Below, piece after piece: positions 1-7,561 of a stretch of DNA of 14,335 nucleotides. The position numbers were made by a program, and so were the translations under genes. Numbering within the stretch: position 1 is the first letter of the stretch; every line of letters begins with the position of its first letter. Below the pieces are notes generated by a model. That model had not been told where the DNA came from. It searched no databases and saw only the letters and a program-made list of their open reading frames with translations. The stretch is from positions 1 through 14,335 of the forward strand of contig JAGUWE010000075.1 of assembly GCA_020062525.1 (NCBI GenBank), written 5' to 3'. Source of the stretch: Patescibacteria group bacterium (GTDB lineage: Bacteria > Patescibacteriota > Patescibacteriia > JAACEG01 > JAGUWE01).

Positions 1-50
1 ATAGCCAGTAAAGGAATAAAATAGTAAATTATATTTTTAACTTTTACCAT
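1..50 (-). CDS. pilO: PilO, type IV pilus alignment protein (N-terminal fragment)
   Basis: An ATG on the minus strand at 50 opens a frame that runs off the window edge. The 16 complete codons read MVKVKNIIYYFIPLLA, a short charged start followed by the beginning of a hydrophobic segment. PilO proteins are bitopic inner-membrane proteins that pair with PilN and link the PilM/N platform to the outer parts of the pilus machine. The call rests mainly on position: the gene follows pilM and pilN with a 19-nt gap, the conserved pilMNO order. The visible residues fit a cytoplasmic tail plus transmembrane helix but cannot identify PilO alone. No clear ribosome binding site precedes it. Confidence 0.6.
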   Translation of the reverse strand, partial: MVKVKNIIYYFIPLLA

Positions 51-69
51 AAGGTTGCTTTGGAGAAAA

Positions 70-603
70 TTAAGGCCGCATGTCAACTAATTTAGCAGTA
101 AATTGAAAATCAAGGTCTTTTTTTTGGAGTAAGTTACTAAGAGGAAACTCCACTTCACTAAACCCATTGCTTTGATTTAAATTGGCCTGAAAGACCATTA
201 AGTCATCTCTGGACTTAGCCCTACCATTAATTAAAACCAACCAAAATGAATCCTTTTTTTCCATTTTGAAATTAGTAATAAAAATATTCTCCGGCACAAT
301 TTTGACAAAAAAAGCTAATTTTTGAGCAACCGGACTAAAATCAGTTTGAATTTTATTGATTAATTTAAGCTTGTTGTTAAATTCTATTATTTCTTTACTA
401 AGACCCCCAAATTTTTCATTAGCATTATAAGAAACTAAGTCCTGAAAATTACTTAACAAAAGATATTTACTAAAACCTAAACCCAGACCAATGATAAAAA
501 GTAAAAGGAGAAGAAAAAGAAACAATTTTTCGCAAACGAAACGTTGACGAACTTGTTCAAGACGATATCTTTGCTCAGCCGAAATTAAATTTAAATTAAT
601 CAT
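70..603 (-). CDS. pilN: PilN-like type IV pilus assembly protein
   Basis: A 177-residue bitopic membrane protein. It begins MINLNLIS, similar to the short 'INLLP'-like cytoplasmic peptide by which PilN proteins bind PilM. About 20 polar residues follow, then one strong transmembrane helix (about 26-50), a likely coiled coil (about 55-88) and a small alpha/beta periplasmic domain. This is the usual PilN layout and length. The start codon lies 2 nt after the pilM stop (TAA-CT-ATG), so translation is probably coupled, and pilO follows after 19 nt. In the pilus machine PilN recruits cytoplasmic PilM and dimerises with PilO in the inner membrane. Sequence conservation of PilN is low, so the call depends partly on context, but the PilM neighbour makes it firm. 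Confidence 0.87.
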   Translation of the reverse strand: MINLNLISAEQRYRLEQVRQRFVCEKLFLFLLLLLFIIGLGLGFSKYLLLSNFQDLVSYNANEKFGGLSKEIIEFNNKLKLINKIQTDFSPVAQKLAFFVKIVPENIFITNFKMEKKDSFWLVLINGRAKSRDDLMVFQANLNQSNGFSEVEFPLSNLLQKKDLDFQFTAKLVDMRP

Positions 604-605
604 AG

Positions 606-1703
606 TTAATAAATTAAATCTTTATCATAATGGAGCCTAAGAGCTAAACCAATTGCCGTCATAAATTTTACCGCCTCCTCTGGTTTAAAATTTTTATGAA
701 CTTTTTTTATATTTATTAAAGGATTGGCTTTTTTTATTGACCTACCAAGGGTAGCGGCCAAAAAGTCCTTTAGTCCGATTAAGTTTGCTCCACCGCCACC
801 AATTATCAACTCCGAAATGTCTTGAGCACCCGGAAAATGATCTTTATAAAAATTCATTGCCTCTTGAATTTTTTGAACAAGTTGGTTAATATTATCACTT
901 AAAATCTCTTTAATAATTCCTTGATTTTGGTCACTTAAGCCACAAATTAGTTTAGCTTTCTCTGCCTGAGTAAAAGAAATTTTTAATTTTTGAGCTATGG
1001 CCTGAGTCAAAATTCTACCCGAGATTGGCAAACTAACTGTAAATTTAATATTATTTTGGTCATAAATAATCAAACTATTTCGTCCTTGCCCAAAATCAAC
1101 AATCATTTTAGCACCACTTGTTTGGTTGGTTTTAATTATTGGAAAGAGAGCACGAATAATTGAGATCGATTCTATTTCCAAGGCCACAATTTCAAAGCCA
1201 CAAGCTCTTAAAGTTGCCAAATAATTTTCAACAATACTTTTAGGAGCAACTCCAATTAAGACCTCAGCCACTTCGGCTGAACCCCCTACTACTTGCCAGT
1301 CCAGATAAATTTCTTTAAGTGGCAAAGGAATATGTTCTTCTGTTTCTTGGCTAATGATTTTAGGAATAATTAGAGTTCCTTTTTCATATTTTTTTTCTTT
1401 TAGTTCTTCAGCCGCTGTTTCAACTTTAATCCATTTGATAAATGTCTTTGGCTCAGGCAAGACCGAAATTAAATTTTTGGTTTTAATTCGTGGTCCCTTA
1501 ATTTTTCGTAAAAGTTGCTCAAAACTTTTTTTGAATTGCTCACTATCTCGTATTTCGCCGTGTTGAATACAGCCCTCGGGTAAATCTATTTCACTAAAAG
1601 AAGTTAACTTAATCTTCTGGCCAACCTTTTTTAATTGGACCAATTTTAAAGTTAATTCTCCGATATCTAAGGCAAAAGGTGGTTCTCTAAAAAGTAAGGA
1701 CAT
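606..1703 (-). CDS. pilM: PilM, actin-like type IV pilus assembly ATPase
   Basis: A 365-residue FtsA/actin-fold protein (PilM/competence family). Visible landmarks are the N-terminal phosphate-1 motif around D13 (ALDIGELTLKLVQL), the PilM signature around 121-138 (EEHIPLPLKEIYLDWQ), a second phosphate motif around 200-214 (MIVDFGQGRNSLII) and a C-terminal adenosine-type glycine motif around 299-312 (LIIGGGGANLIGL). Length is typical. PilM is a cytoplasmic ring-forming protein that binds the PilN N-terminus and couples the alignment complex to the PilB/PilC motor. It is the first gene after a 261-bp repeat-containing gap, so it may have its own promoter, although no convincing -35/-10 pair is visible. 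A TAGAAT hexamer at 1710-1715 lies only 6 nt before the ATG. No Shine-Dalgarno sequence is seen. Confidence 0.95.
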   Translation of the reverse strand: MSLLFREPPFALDIGELTLKLVQLKKVGQKIKLTSFSEIDLPEGCIQHGEIRDSEQFKKSFEQLLRKIKGPRIKTKNLISVLPEPKTFIKWIKVETAAEELKEKKYEKGTLIIPKIISQETEEHIPLPLKEIYLDWQVVGGSAEVAEVLIGVAPKSIVENYLATLRACGFEIVALEIESISIIRALFPIIKTNQTSGAKMIVDFGQGRNSLIIYDQNNIKFTVSLPISGRILTQAIAQKLKISFTQAEKAKLICGLSDQNQGIIKEILSDNINQLVQKIQEAMNFYKDHFPGAQDISELIIGGGGANLIGLKDFLAATLGRSIKKANPLINIKKVHKNFKPEEAVKFMTAIGLALRLHYDKDLIY

Positions 1704-1712
1704 AGTTTTATT

Positions 1713-1802
1713 CTAATGGTAATTGTTCACCAATTTAGTAACAAAATTATCTTTTTGGCCATTGATTTTGGTTAAATAATTTTTACTCAACTTCTCTACG
1801 AA
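1713..1802 (-). other. Short unexplained open frame before pilM
   Basis: Between pilM and the TACGAA repeat the minus strand has a 29-codon open frame ending in TAG at 1713, beginning right after an in-frame TAA in the repeat. It has no ATG; a TTG at codon 5 (LSKNYLTKINGQ...) could start a 25-residue peptide. The composition (K, N, V, T, polar) is protein-like and unlike the adjacent repeat. It may be a tiny gene, the eroded 3' end of a lost gene, or chance. No function can be assigned. Confidence 0.2.
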
Positions 1803-1886
1803 TTACGAATTGATACGAATATACGAATTTTGAAAATAAATTCCATCAATCTTATTCGTAAATTCGTAAAAATTCGTATTTCGTAG
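1796..1886. repeat. Inverted repeat built of TACGAA words
   Basis: Two 33-base arms (1796-1828 and 1854-1886) are reverse complements at 29 of 33 positions and flank a 25-nt AT-rich spacer. Each arm holds four TACGAA words (or ATTCGTA in the other orientation), spaced 7-10 nt apart. The element occupies the middle of the gap between the PilX-like gene and pilM. It could fold into a long cruciform or RNA hairpin in the pilus transcript, or be a non-autonomous palindromic repeat. No coding potential is visible in it. Confidence 0.8.
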
Positions 1887-1909
1887 CCCTTTAATCCAAC
1901 TTAGGGCTA
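1884..1909 (-). other. Stem-loop between PilX-like gene and pilM
   Basis: TAGCCCT (1884-1890) pairs with AGGGCTA (1903-1909) around a 12-nt loop, overlapping the outer end of the TACGAA repeat. It lies downstream of the PilX-like stop on the minus strand. No T-run follows on either strand, so an intrinsic terminator is not supported. It may stabilise the transcript 3' of the minor pilin genes. The rest of 1910-1964 shows no feature. Confidence 0.35.
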
Positions 1910-1964
1910 AGAGTAATTTTCTCAAGAATAAAAGAGTGTTACCGAATTGCTTGGGTAGTACATT

Positions 1965-3383
1965 TTAAGGGTTAAGCTCTCGCCAAGAAATAAAAGTGTA
2001 TGCACCAGTGGTGGGAAAAGAAGGAGGCGGACCAAAAGTTAAATAGCCGTCATAAGTGATGGTTCTATTTTGATAGCCAGAGCAATAAGTGCCAGCGCAA
2101 CTCCAACTAAAACCATAACGGTTATAAGTGGCTAAAGAACCATAAATGGTAATAGAATTTCTTTTATAATAAGTGGCACTACAGTAGGAGCTAAAATAGT
2201 TTCTCCCAATCCGACCGCTTTTGGCAACTAATGACCCCTCAATTACTAAATTATCATCACTATAAAGTCCGACTGTAATATTCCGCTGAGCAATGATTCC
2301 CAGAACTTCAGTGCCATCCTTATTAGTATACAATAAATCATTGTTAATGATAACATCAGCATTGCCGGTAGCCAAAGGTTCTCGGGCGGCAATTAAGGTT
2401 AGACGGCTGTTATTAATTTGACCATCAGCCCAGACTTTATCTTCAACAAAGATGATGCCATTAGCGGGCAGTGGTTGACCGAGTTGCGGGTTATTTCTTG
2501 TTTGGACAATACCGTCAGTAGCTGTGCCGCTACAGGTAGCAGTCACGGTTCTGACCACATAAATATCCACCGTTTGATTAGTATTAAAACGGAGCCAGTA
2601 ACCCTCTTGATTTGATTTGTTTAAATATAAGCCATTGGTTTGAGCTAAAGTTTTGAGTTCGGCTAAATTCGTGGTAAAGCCATTAAAATCAACGGTTGGC
2701 ACTGGAAATTCGCGGCCGGCCTCAAAAACATCGGGTCGAGAAGGAACCACTGCCGGAGGTGTGGGGTCGGCTGGTGTTACCCGAGTATGAACCCCAAATT
2801 GAGTTGTACCATCATCAGGATCAATATAAGTTGCCCTAGCACTGGAAACCACATTATGGGCTAAGCCATCAAACCTAATCCCGCCATTAGCGTGAATTGG
2901 TCCAAAGGTCTCAGTTCCACTACCAAATCGCATATTATCATTAGCGGCGACAGCATAAGTTGAAAGAGCTGGCATTCCATATTGGGCTAAAATTACTCTT
3001 TTGATATTAGGACGACTCAAAAGCCAGCCGGTTGATTTAATAGAAACAATGGTTGAATTTGGCACTGGTGTAATTTCCAAACTAAAGCGACCAATAATGT
3101 TGCCCTGAGGATCTTGATAGTCGTGAAGATAAGGACCTGGCGAGCCAGTGCCATCTTGAAAATCATCGTCATCATGAGCCAAATGCCAGCGATAATAATT
3201 AATACCAGCTTCAGCCACATGAATGGCTTGCGCCTTGGCGACTTTATATTTATTTAATTTATGTTGATAAACAACCAATGACAGCAAGCCACCGGCTAAA
3301 ACAATAAAGATGGAAGTGAAAACCAAAAGAGAAACTAAGATTGTGCCTTGATTGAATTTTCTTTTTTTGTCATTTAAAAACAT
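1965..3383 (-). CDS. PilX-like large pilus-associated protein
   Basis: A 472-residue protein with a PilX-type N-terminus: a short basic leader, then QGTILVSLLVF and a transmembrane/pilin helix at about 14-39, then the AEAG motif at 57-60 that is typical of PilX/PilW-type minor pilins. The residue after G13 is followed by ILVSLL, with no glutamate at +5, as in many PilX proteins. The remaining roughly 400 residues are predicted extracellular and beta-rich. They include a segment resembling the polymer-like domains seen in DUF4900-type proteins (around ATGNADVIINND...EVLGIIAQRNI) and a cysteine-containing C-terminal part (YCSATYY, WSCAGTYCSGY), which suggests disulphides. It follows the 203-residue minor pilin after a 175-bp AT-rich palindromic gap. 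A role as a minor pilin or tip component is inferred from the context. It is far longer than classical PilX (about 200 residues). Confidence 0.72.
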   Translation of the reverse strand: MFLNDKKRKFNQGTILVSLLVFTSIFIVLAGGLLSLVVYQHKLNKYKVAKAQAIHVAEAGINYYRWHLAHDDDDFQDGTGSPGPYLHDYQDPQGNIIGRFSLEITPVPNSTIVSIKSTGWLLSRPNIKRVILAQYGMPALSTYAVAANDNMRFGSGTETFGPIHANGGIRFDGLAHNVVSSARATYIDPDDGTTQFGVHTRVTPADPTPPAVVPSRPDVFEAGREFPVPTVDFNGFTTNLAELKTLAQTNGLYLNKSNQEGYWLRFNTNQTVDIYVVRTVTATCSGTATDGIVQTRNNPQLGQPLPANGIIFVEDKVWADGQINNSRLTLIAAREPLATGNADVIINNDLLYTNKDGTEVLGIIAQRNITVGLYSDDNLVIEGSLVAKSGRIGRNYFSSYCSATYYKRNSITIYGSLATYNRYGFSWSCAGTYCSGYQNRTITYDGYLTFGPPPSFPTTGAYTFISWRELNP

Positions 3384-3390
3384 AAGATGT

Positions 3391-3560
3391 TTTGCAAAAT
3401 TTAAAATTCAAAAATCAAAATGCAAAATGACAATGTAAAATTCAAAATTTTAGTTGATTTCAACTATATCCACCAACCCCAAACCAAATAATACAATGTT
3501 CAAAATTTTTAAATTTTTGCCATGTAATTTTGATATTTGATTTTTAATTTTTGATTTTTT
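3391..3560. repeat. AT-rich palindromic intergenic element
   Basis: The gap between two minor pilin genes is made of degenerate AAAATTCAAAA/TTTTGATTTTT words. The left half is rich in CAAAAT and the right half in the complementary ATTTTG, so the whole forms an imperfect palindrome. At its centre-left is a perfect hairpin, TAGTTG-ATTT-CAACTA (3451-3466). The right end (3531-3560, TGATATTTGATTTTT...) recurs before the pilB stop region at 7539-7560. The element reaches into the stop codon of the upstream minor pilin gene. It may be a MITE-like repeat or an RNA processing or stability element within the operon. Confidence 0.6.
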
Positions 3561-4170
3561 ACAAATTGTTTTTCAAATTCCTAATTTGCACCTCGGTCTC
3601 TAGATCATATTGTTGCGGTGATTTGCCCGGTTGAATATCTACTTTTAAATAAATATGAATAAGGCGGATGCGATTTTTGTCAACTGGCAAAGTTAATTGA
3701 TTGTTATTGCCGTCAAGATAAGTAAAGATAGCTGTAGCGCCATTATTAACATAAGTTGCTATGGTCGTGATTACTTCATTGGCTGAGAGATATTGGGGGG
3801 GCGAGCCGGTTGGATCAATAACACCTTTCTGCAAATCAGTGCCGTTTAAAAAATAACGGATTTTTTCAGCTGAACCATCACCATCAATATCAGAATAAAA
3901 AGTTAGGGTTTGGGCAGTTGCTTCTTCAATAAGATAATCGCCGCGATCACTATCAATAGCTTCACGAGTTTCTTTGGTCAGCACCTCTAAGCCATCGCGA
4001 GCCGATTTCACTTGAAGATCTAACTCAGAACCAAAATTATTCAGGCGATATCCTTGGATAAAAAAAACGGTGGCAACGCTAACTAAAGCAACAAAAATAC
4101 CAAGAGCAATAAGAGTTTCTAAAAGAGTAAAGCCCCCACTCTGTGTTTTAATACAGAATTTTCTTAACAT
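3559..4170 (-). CDS. Type IV minor pilin (PilW/PilJ-like prepilin)
   Basis: A 203-residue prepilin. The leader ends SGG, cleavage would fall between G13 and F14, and the mature protein starts FTLLETLIALGIFVALVSV, with glutamate at +5 and a hydrophobic helix, the class III signal handled by a prepilin peptidase. The globular part contains FYSDIDGDGSAEKIRYFL, a D-rich loop that could bind calcium and is common in PilW-like minor pilins. A start at TTG 4182 would add four residues, but the ATG at 4170 is preferred because it gives the usual short basic leader. The gene follows the large propeller pilin after 36 nt. It probably belongs to the minor pilin complex that primes assembly or sits at the pilus tip. 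No Shine-Dalgarno sequence is visible. Confidence 0.85.
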   Translation of the reverse strand: MLRKFCIKTQSGGFTLLETLIALGIFVALVSVATVFFIQGYRLNNFGSELDLQVKSARDGLEVLTKETREAIDSDRGDYLIEEATAQTLTFYSDIDGDGSAEKIRYFLNGTDLQKGVIDPTGSPPQYLSANEVITTIATYVNNGATAIFTYLDGNNNQLTLPVDKNRIRLIHIYLKVDIQPGKSPQQYDLETEVQIRNLKNNL

Positions 4171-4206
4171 ATTAAAAACCAAATAATATCAAATGGATTT
4201 TTGAGC

Positions 4207-6426
4207 TCAATTTAAGTTTAAATTCACTGTTTGTAAAGAATTGGGCAAGAGATTGATTGGCTGAACTGGCTCGCTTAATTTAATAGTATAACCGCCACCA
4301 GTGGTAATAATATAAACATCCCATTCCAGATTATTAAGCAACAAGCGGCCGTTGCTATCAGTTGCTAAGCTCTCATTTGAATATTTAAGAATGTTAGGGT
4401 CTGTGCCAATAAGTTTTGCTCCCCTTAGAGTTAAGGGAACACTATCTACATAAGTAACAGGTTGAGGACTTTCAAACTTGGCGGCATAAATATTAAAATT
4501 ACCAGCGCGGTTGTCTTGCCAAGTCACATAGACCGTGCCGGCTGAATCAACGGCTAAACCGGCAGAATATTGATCGCTATTGGTGTTGTCAGTATTAACC
4601 CTTAAATCACTGCTCCATTGTTTAGTCCCATCTAAATTATATTTTTGGGCATAAACATCGCGGTTGCCCTGACGTTCATCAGTCCAGGCAAAATAAACAA
4701 AATTGCCACTGACTACCACTTGGGAATAATATTGATCAGTGCCATTATCATAAGTATTGATTTGGACATCAGAGCCCCAGAGATTAGCACCATCGGCGCT
4801 ATATTTTTGAGCGTAGATATTTTGATTAACATCTCGCCAATCAGTCCAACTAAAATAAATATTGCCCGTTGAATCAAAATCAAAGCTGACAAAATTTTGA
4901 TTAGCCGCTCCTGGATCAGTATCAACTCTCAAATCATTGGCCCAAAGTTTAGTGCCTGAAGAATCAAATTTTTGAGCATAAATATCCTGATTACCCTGAC
5001 GATTATCAGTCCAAGCTACATAGACATTGTTATTGGCATCGATTCTTAAATAAGGATTCATTTGACAATTACCAGGAGCGTCGCTCGTCACCTTGACTTC
5101 AACAGCCCAGCCTTTATTGCCATCAGGAGTAACTTTATGAAGATAAATATCACCACAATCATCACGGCTGTCTTGCCAGACAACATAACAATTATCAGAA
5201 CTATCCACATCAATAATTGGTAAAATTTGATCGGCAGAATTAGCCCCGGTATCAATTTTTTTAGAGCCAGCCCATAAATCAGCACCATTGGCATCTCTTT
5301 TAATTAAAAAGACATCTTGATTGCCATTAACATCGTCATTCCAGCCGTAATAAATATTATTTTGAGAGTCAATGGCAATATCGGGATTAACTTGATTAAC
5401 GGCACTGGACACTCGCAAATCAGAAGCCCAAGCCATTGTCTCATCATTATTATATTTTTGGCTATAAATTCTAGGAGAAGTAGCAGAACCTCGATAATCT
5501 TCCCAGGCAAAATACATCTTGCCACTTGAGTCAACCTCCACGGTGGGGTTGTAATGGGCAGCAGTATCACTGTCAGTGTTAATTTGCCAATTGTCTGGTA
5601 ATTCTTGACGGATAGTATAAATGGTTAAGTTACTGACTAAATCAATGGCAAAGCTAATATCAGTTTTTTGTCCTTCTAAAACCGAGGCATGAGGTTTGGT
5701 GGGATTAGGGTTTTGGGCATCGCGATCATAAGTTTTATCAGTGCTATAGCCGGTTTTGGTGACGGTGATTTTATAGCTCTCCATTGAGGTCGGCGCTCCG
5801 GGAAAGATAGCCCGACCTTCTGAATCCGTGGCTACATTGATTGAAATTTGAGGGTTAACATTAGTGTTCTCAATATAAACATTAGCACCGCTGACCGCTA
5901 AACCATTGGCATTAAAAACAGTGATGAATAAGGTACCGCCACCAACATTTGACTCAATGCCTTGGGGAGCAACATCAGAAATTACTGAGACCGAATCAGG
6001 AAAATTTCCAGACCAGGCAACATTGATTCTGACTCTTTTATAATCATTGCCTAAAAGGTCATTGGGCGTGCCGCCAACTGTGCCATCAAAAGGATCATCA
6101 ATATAAATTACTTGAGTTGAGACAGTATAAATAACGCCATTTCTTATAATTTGTTCGGTTTGAGGAATGTTGCCTGAAGGAATACCGCCAACAGTGCCAA
6201 TACTATTGTAAGGCAAGTTCCTAATGCGTTCCATTTTTTCATTAGCCAGTGAAATAGCGCCGATGCGAGCTTTATTGGTTCCAATAATTTGCAAGGCATA
6301 GTTAAACATATTAAAAATCGCTAACACTAAAAAACTGGTAACTAAAATGGTGATCAGAACCTCGATGAGAGTAAAACCATTAGATGTTTTTTTACTATTT
6401 TTTTTAATTGGCATTGGACATTTCAT
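4207..6426 (-). CDS. Giant prepilin with seven-repeat beta-propeller, putative pilus tip adhesin
   Basis: A 739-residue protein. A basic leader ends at G17 and the mature sequence begins FTLIEVLITILVTSFLVLAIF, with E at +5: a clear class III prepilin signal. Residues about 18-160 form a minor-pilin-like head. Residues about 164-265 look like a carboxypeptidase-regulatory-like (CarboxypepD_reg) Ig-type domain. Residues about 291-652 contain seven tandem repeats of 54-55 residues, each with a WxDxR-like motif (Trp 308, 362, 417, 472, 527, 581, 636), then [DN][IV]Y and a W..DLRV-like strand; seven blades fit one closed beta-propeller. A final beta domain (about 655-739, TLRGAKLIGTD...LATDSNGRL) resembles the second Ig-like domain of CPR minor pilins, so the propeller appears inserted between two such domains. 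The likely role is a surface-displayed pilus adhesin or tip; the ligand is unknown. M5 at 6414 is an alternative start. Confidence 0.85.
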   Translation of the reverse strand: MKCPMPIKKNSKKTSNGFTLIEVLITILVTSFLVLAIFNMFNYALQIIGTNKARIGAISLANEKMERIRNLPYNSIGTVGGIPSGNIPQTEQIIRNGVIYTVSTQVIYIDDPFDGTVGGTPNDLLGNDYKRVRINVAWSGNFPDSVSVISDVAPQGIESNVGGGTLFITVFNANGLAVSGANVYIENTNVNPQISINVATDSEGRAIFPGAPTSMESYKITVTKTGYSTDKTYDRDAQNPNPTKPHASVLEGQKTDISFAIDLVSNLTIYTIRQELPDNWQINTDSDTAAHYNPTVEVDSSGKMYFAWEDYRGSATSPRIYSQKYNNDETMAWASDLRVSSAVNQVNPDIAIDSQNNIYYGWNDDVNGNQDVFLIKRDANGADLWAGSKKIDTGANSADQILPIIDVDSSDNCYVVWQDSRDDCGDIYLHKVTPDGNKGWAVEVKVTSDAPGNCQMNPYLRIDANNNVYVAWTDNRQGNQDIYAQKFDSSGTKLWANDLRVDTDPGAANQNFVSFDFDSTGNIYFSWTDWRDVNQNIYAQKYSADGANLWGSDVQINTYDNGTDQYYSQVVVSGNFVYFAWTDERQGNRDVYAQKYNLDGTKQWSSDLRVNTDNTNSDQYSAGLAVDSAGTVYVTWQDNRAGNFNIYAAKFESPQPVTYVDSVPLTLRGAKLIGTDPNILKYSNESLATDSNGRLLLNNLEWDVYIITTGGGYTIKLSEPVQPINLLPNSLQTVNLNLN
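4471..5556 (-). repeat. Seven tandem coding repeats of about 165 bp
   Basis: This part of the large prepilin gene encodes seven degenerate repeats of 54-55 codons. Conserved positions per unit are a VD/ID turn, Y[FV].W.D.R, N.D[IV]YAQK and W..DL+V. The repeats are similar but not identical at the DNA level, which suggests old duplication followed by divergence; units 4 to 7 are the most alike in protein sequence. Such a tract could vary in copy number between strains. Confidence 0.75.
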
Positions 6427-6427
6427 T

Positions 6428-6455
6428 GGAAATTGGAAATTAGAAATTGGAAATT
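6428..6455. repeat. Four tandem 7-bp repeats in the pilC/prepilin gap
   Basis: GGAAATT occurs four times in a row with one mismatch (third unit AGAAATT), filling nearly all of the 31-bp gap between the pilC stop and the ATG of the large prepilin. On the transcribed strand it reads AATTTCC repeated, so it provides no Shine-Dalgarno. A simple 7-bp tandem array here could alter in number by slippage and change the spacing. Confidence 0.75.
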
Positions 6456-6457
6456 TT

Positions 6458-7522
6458 TTAGATTGCTTGCGTCAAAGAATACATCGGCATAATCACAGCT
6501 ATGGCCATTCCCGCGACCGCCGCTCCGAGAATTAAAATCAAAATTGGCTCAACAATTGAAGGTAAATTTGTCATAATTTGATCAATCTCACTTTCATAAA
6601 ACTCAGCTAACTCTTCTAAGACTACATCCAAACTACCAGTTTGTTCACCAATTAAAATCATTTGGGTTACAACTGGCGGAAATAAGTCCTCTTCTTTTTT
6701 TAATAATTCTCCTAACGAAAGACCTTTAGTAATACTTCGACTGGCGTTTAAGACCTGCGTTTTATATAAAACATTGCCTAAAATATTAGCGGTAATGTCT
6801 AAGGTCTGCATAATTGGAATATCGGTTTTAAGTAGCGAAGAAAAAGTTCGAGAAAATCTAGCTAAATTAATTTTTTTAATGATCGGAGAGATAATTGGTA
6901 ATTTTAAAAGCAGGGAGTGAAAATAATATTTACCAACTTTGGTAGAAATTAATTTATATAAAGCATAAATCAAAGTTATTAAAATAATTATTACCAGCCA
7001 GTAGTTTTGGACTACAAAATCGCTAACGGCTATCAAAATTCTAGTTGGCAAAGGTAAAGCAACTGATGCCTCTTTAAAAATAGTTGTAATTTTAGGGATA
7101 ACAAAAACAATCATCAAACTGCCAATCGCAATCATAGCTATAACGACTACTGTTGGATAAATCATAGCCCCTTTTACTTTAGAACGCAATTCATGATCTT
7201 TTTTCATTTGAATATAAATTCTGGCTAAAACAATTTCTAATTGTCCGCTAACCTCGCCGGCTTTAATCATATTGATAAATAAATTATCAAAAACACTTTG
7301 ATGTTTAGCCAATCTAACAGAGAGGGGCTCGCCTTTTTCAACCCCATCTTTAATATCAGTGATAATTTCCCGAAAAAGTTTATTATCGGTTTGGGCAGAT
7401 AAAGTTCTTAATGCCTCGGCTAAGGAAAGACCGGCTTTAAGCATTACCGCTAAATGTTGGACAAAGAAGATTTTTTCGCGAATGGGAATTCTTTTAAATT
7501 TTGCTAAGAAATTAAATTCCAT
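6458..7522 (-). CDS. pilC: PilC, type IV pilus inner-membrane platform protein
   Basis: A 354-residue protein with the two-copy T2SSF (GspF/PilC) architecture. The first cytoplasmic helical domain (about 18-115) has GLSLAEAL and the AGEVSGQLE motif (88-96). A transmembrane pair follows (about 122-143 and 172-190). The second domain carries the matching IGEQTGSLD motif (291-299), and a last transmembrane helix lies at about 325-346. PilC is the polytopic platform that PilB drives to extract pilins from the membrane. The protein is shorter than proteobacterial PilC (about 400) because the N-terminal extension is missing, as usual in CPR and Gram-positive systems. It is 39 nt downstream of pilB and upstream of the prepilin genes. 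The ATG start at 7522 has no visible Shine-Dalgarno. Confidence 0.96.
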   Translation of the reverse strand: MEFNFLAKFKRIPIREKIFFVQHLAVMLKAGLSLAEALRTLSAQTDNKLFREIITDIKDGVEKGEPLSVRLAKHQSVFDNLFINMIKAGEVSGQLEIVLARIYIQMKKDHELRSKVKGAMIYPTVVVIAMIAIGSLMIVFVIPKITTIFKEASVALPLPTRILIAVSDFVVQNYWLVIIILITLIYALYKLISTKVGKYYFHSLLLKLPIISPIIKKINLARFSRTFSSLLKTDIPIMQTLDITANILGNVLYKTQVLNASRSITKGLSLGELLKKEEDLFPPVVTQMILIGEQTGSLDVVLEELAEFYESEIDQIMTNLPSIVEPILILILGAAVAGMAIAVIMPMYSLTQAI

Positions 7523-7538
7523 AAAAAATAATTCAAAT

Positions 7539-7560
7539 TGATATTTGATTTTTGATTTTT
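7539..7560. repeat. Copy of the TGATATTTGATTTTT motif
   Basis: The pilB-pilC gap holds TGATATTTGATTTTT followed by GATTTTT. The same 15-mer is at 3531-3545 in the gap downstream of the PilW-like gene, there followed by AATTTTTGATTTTTT. Two copies in separate gaps of one operon suggest a shared repeat family rather than chance AT richness. The function is unknown. Confidence 0.5.
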
Positions 7561-7561
7561 A

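Noticed and set aside
1884..1909. Intrinsic terminator after the PilX-like gene
   Set aside because: The stem is short, has a 12-nt loop and lacks a T-run on both strands.
5088..5570. Long open frames on both strands within the propeller-repeat part of the large pilin gene
   Set aside because: They are shadows created by the repeated codon pattern, with low-complexity I/L/M-rich products and no start or family signal.
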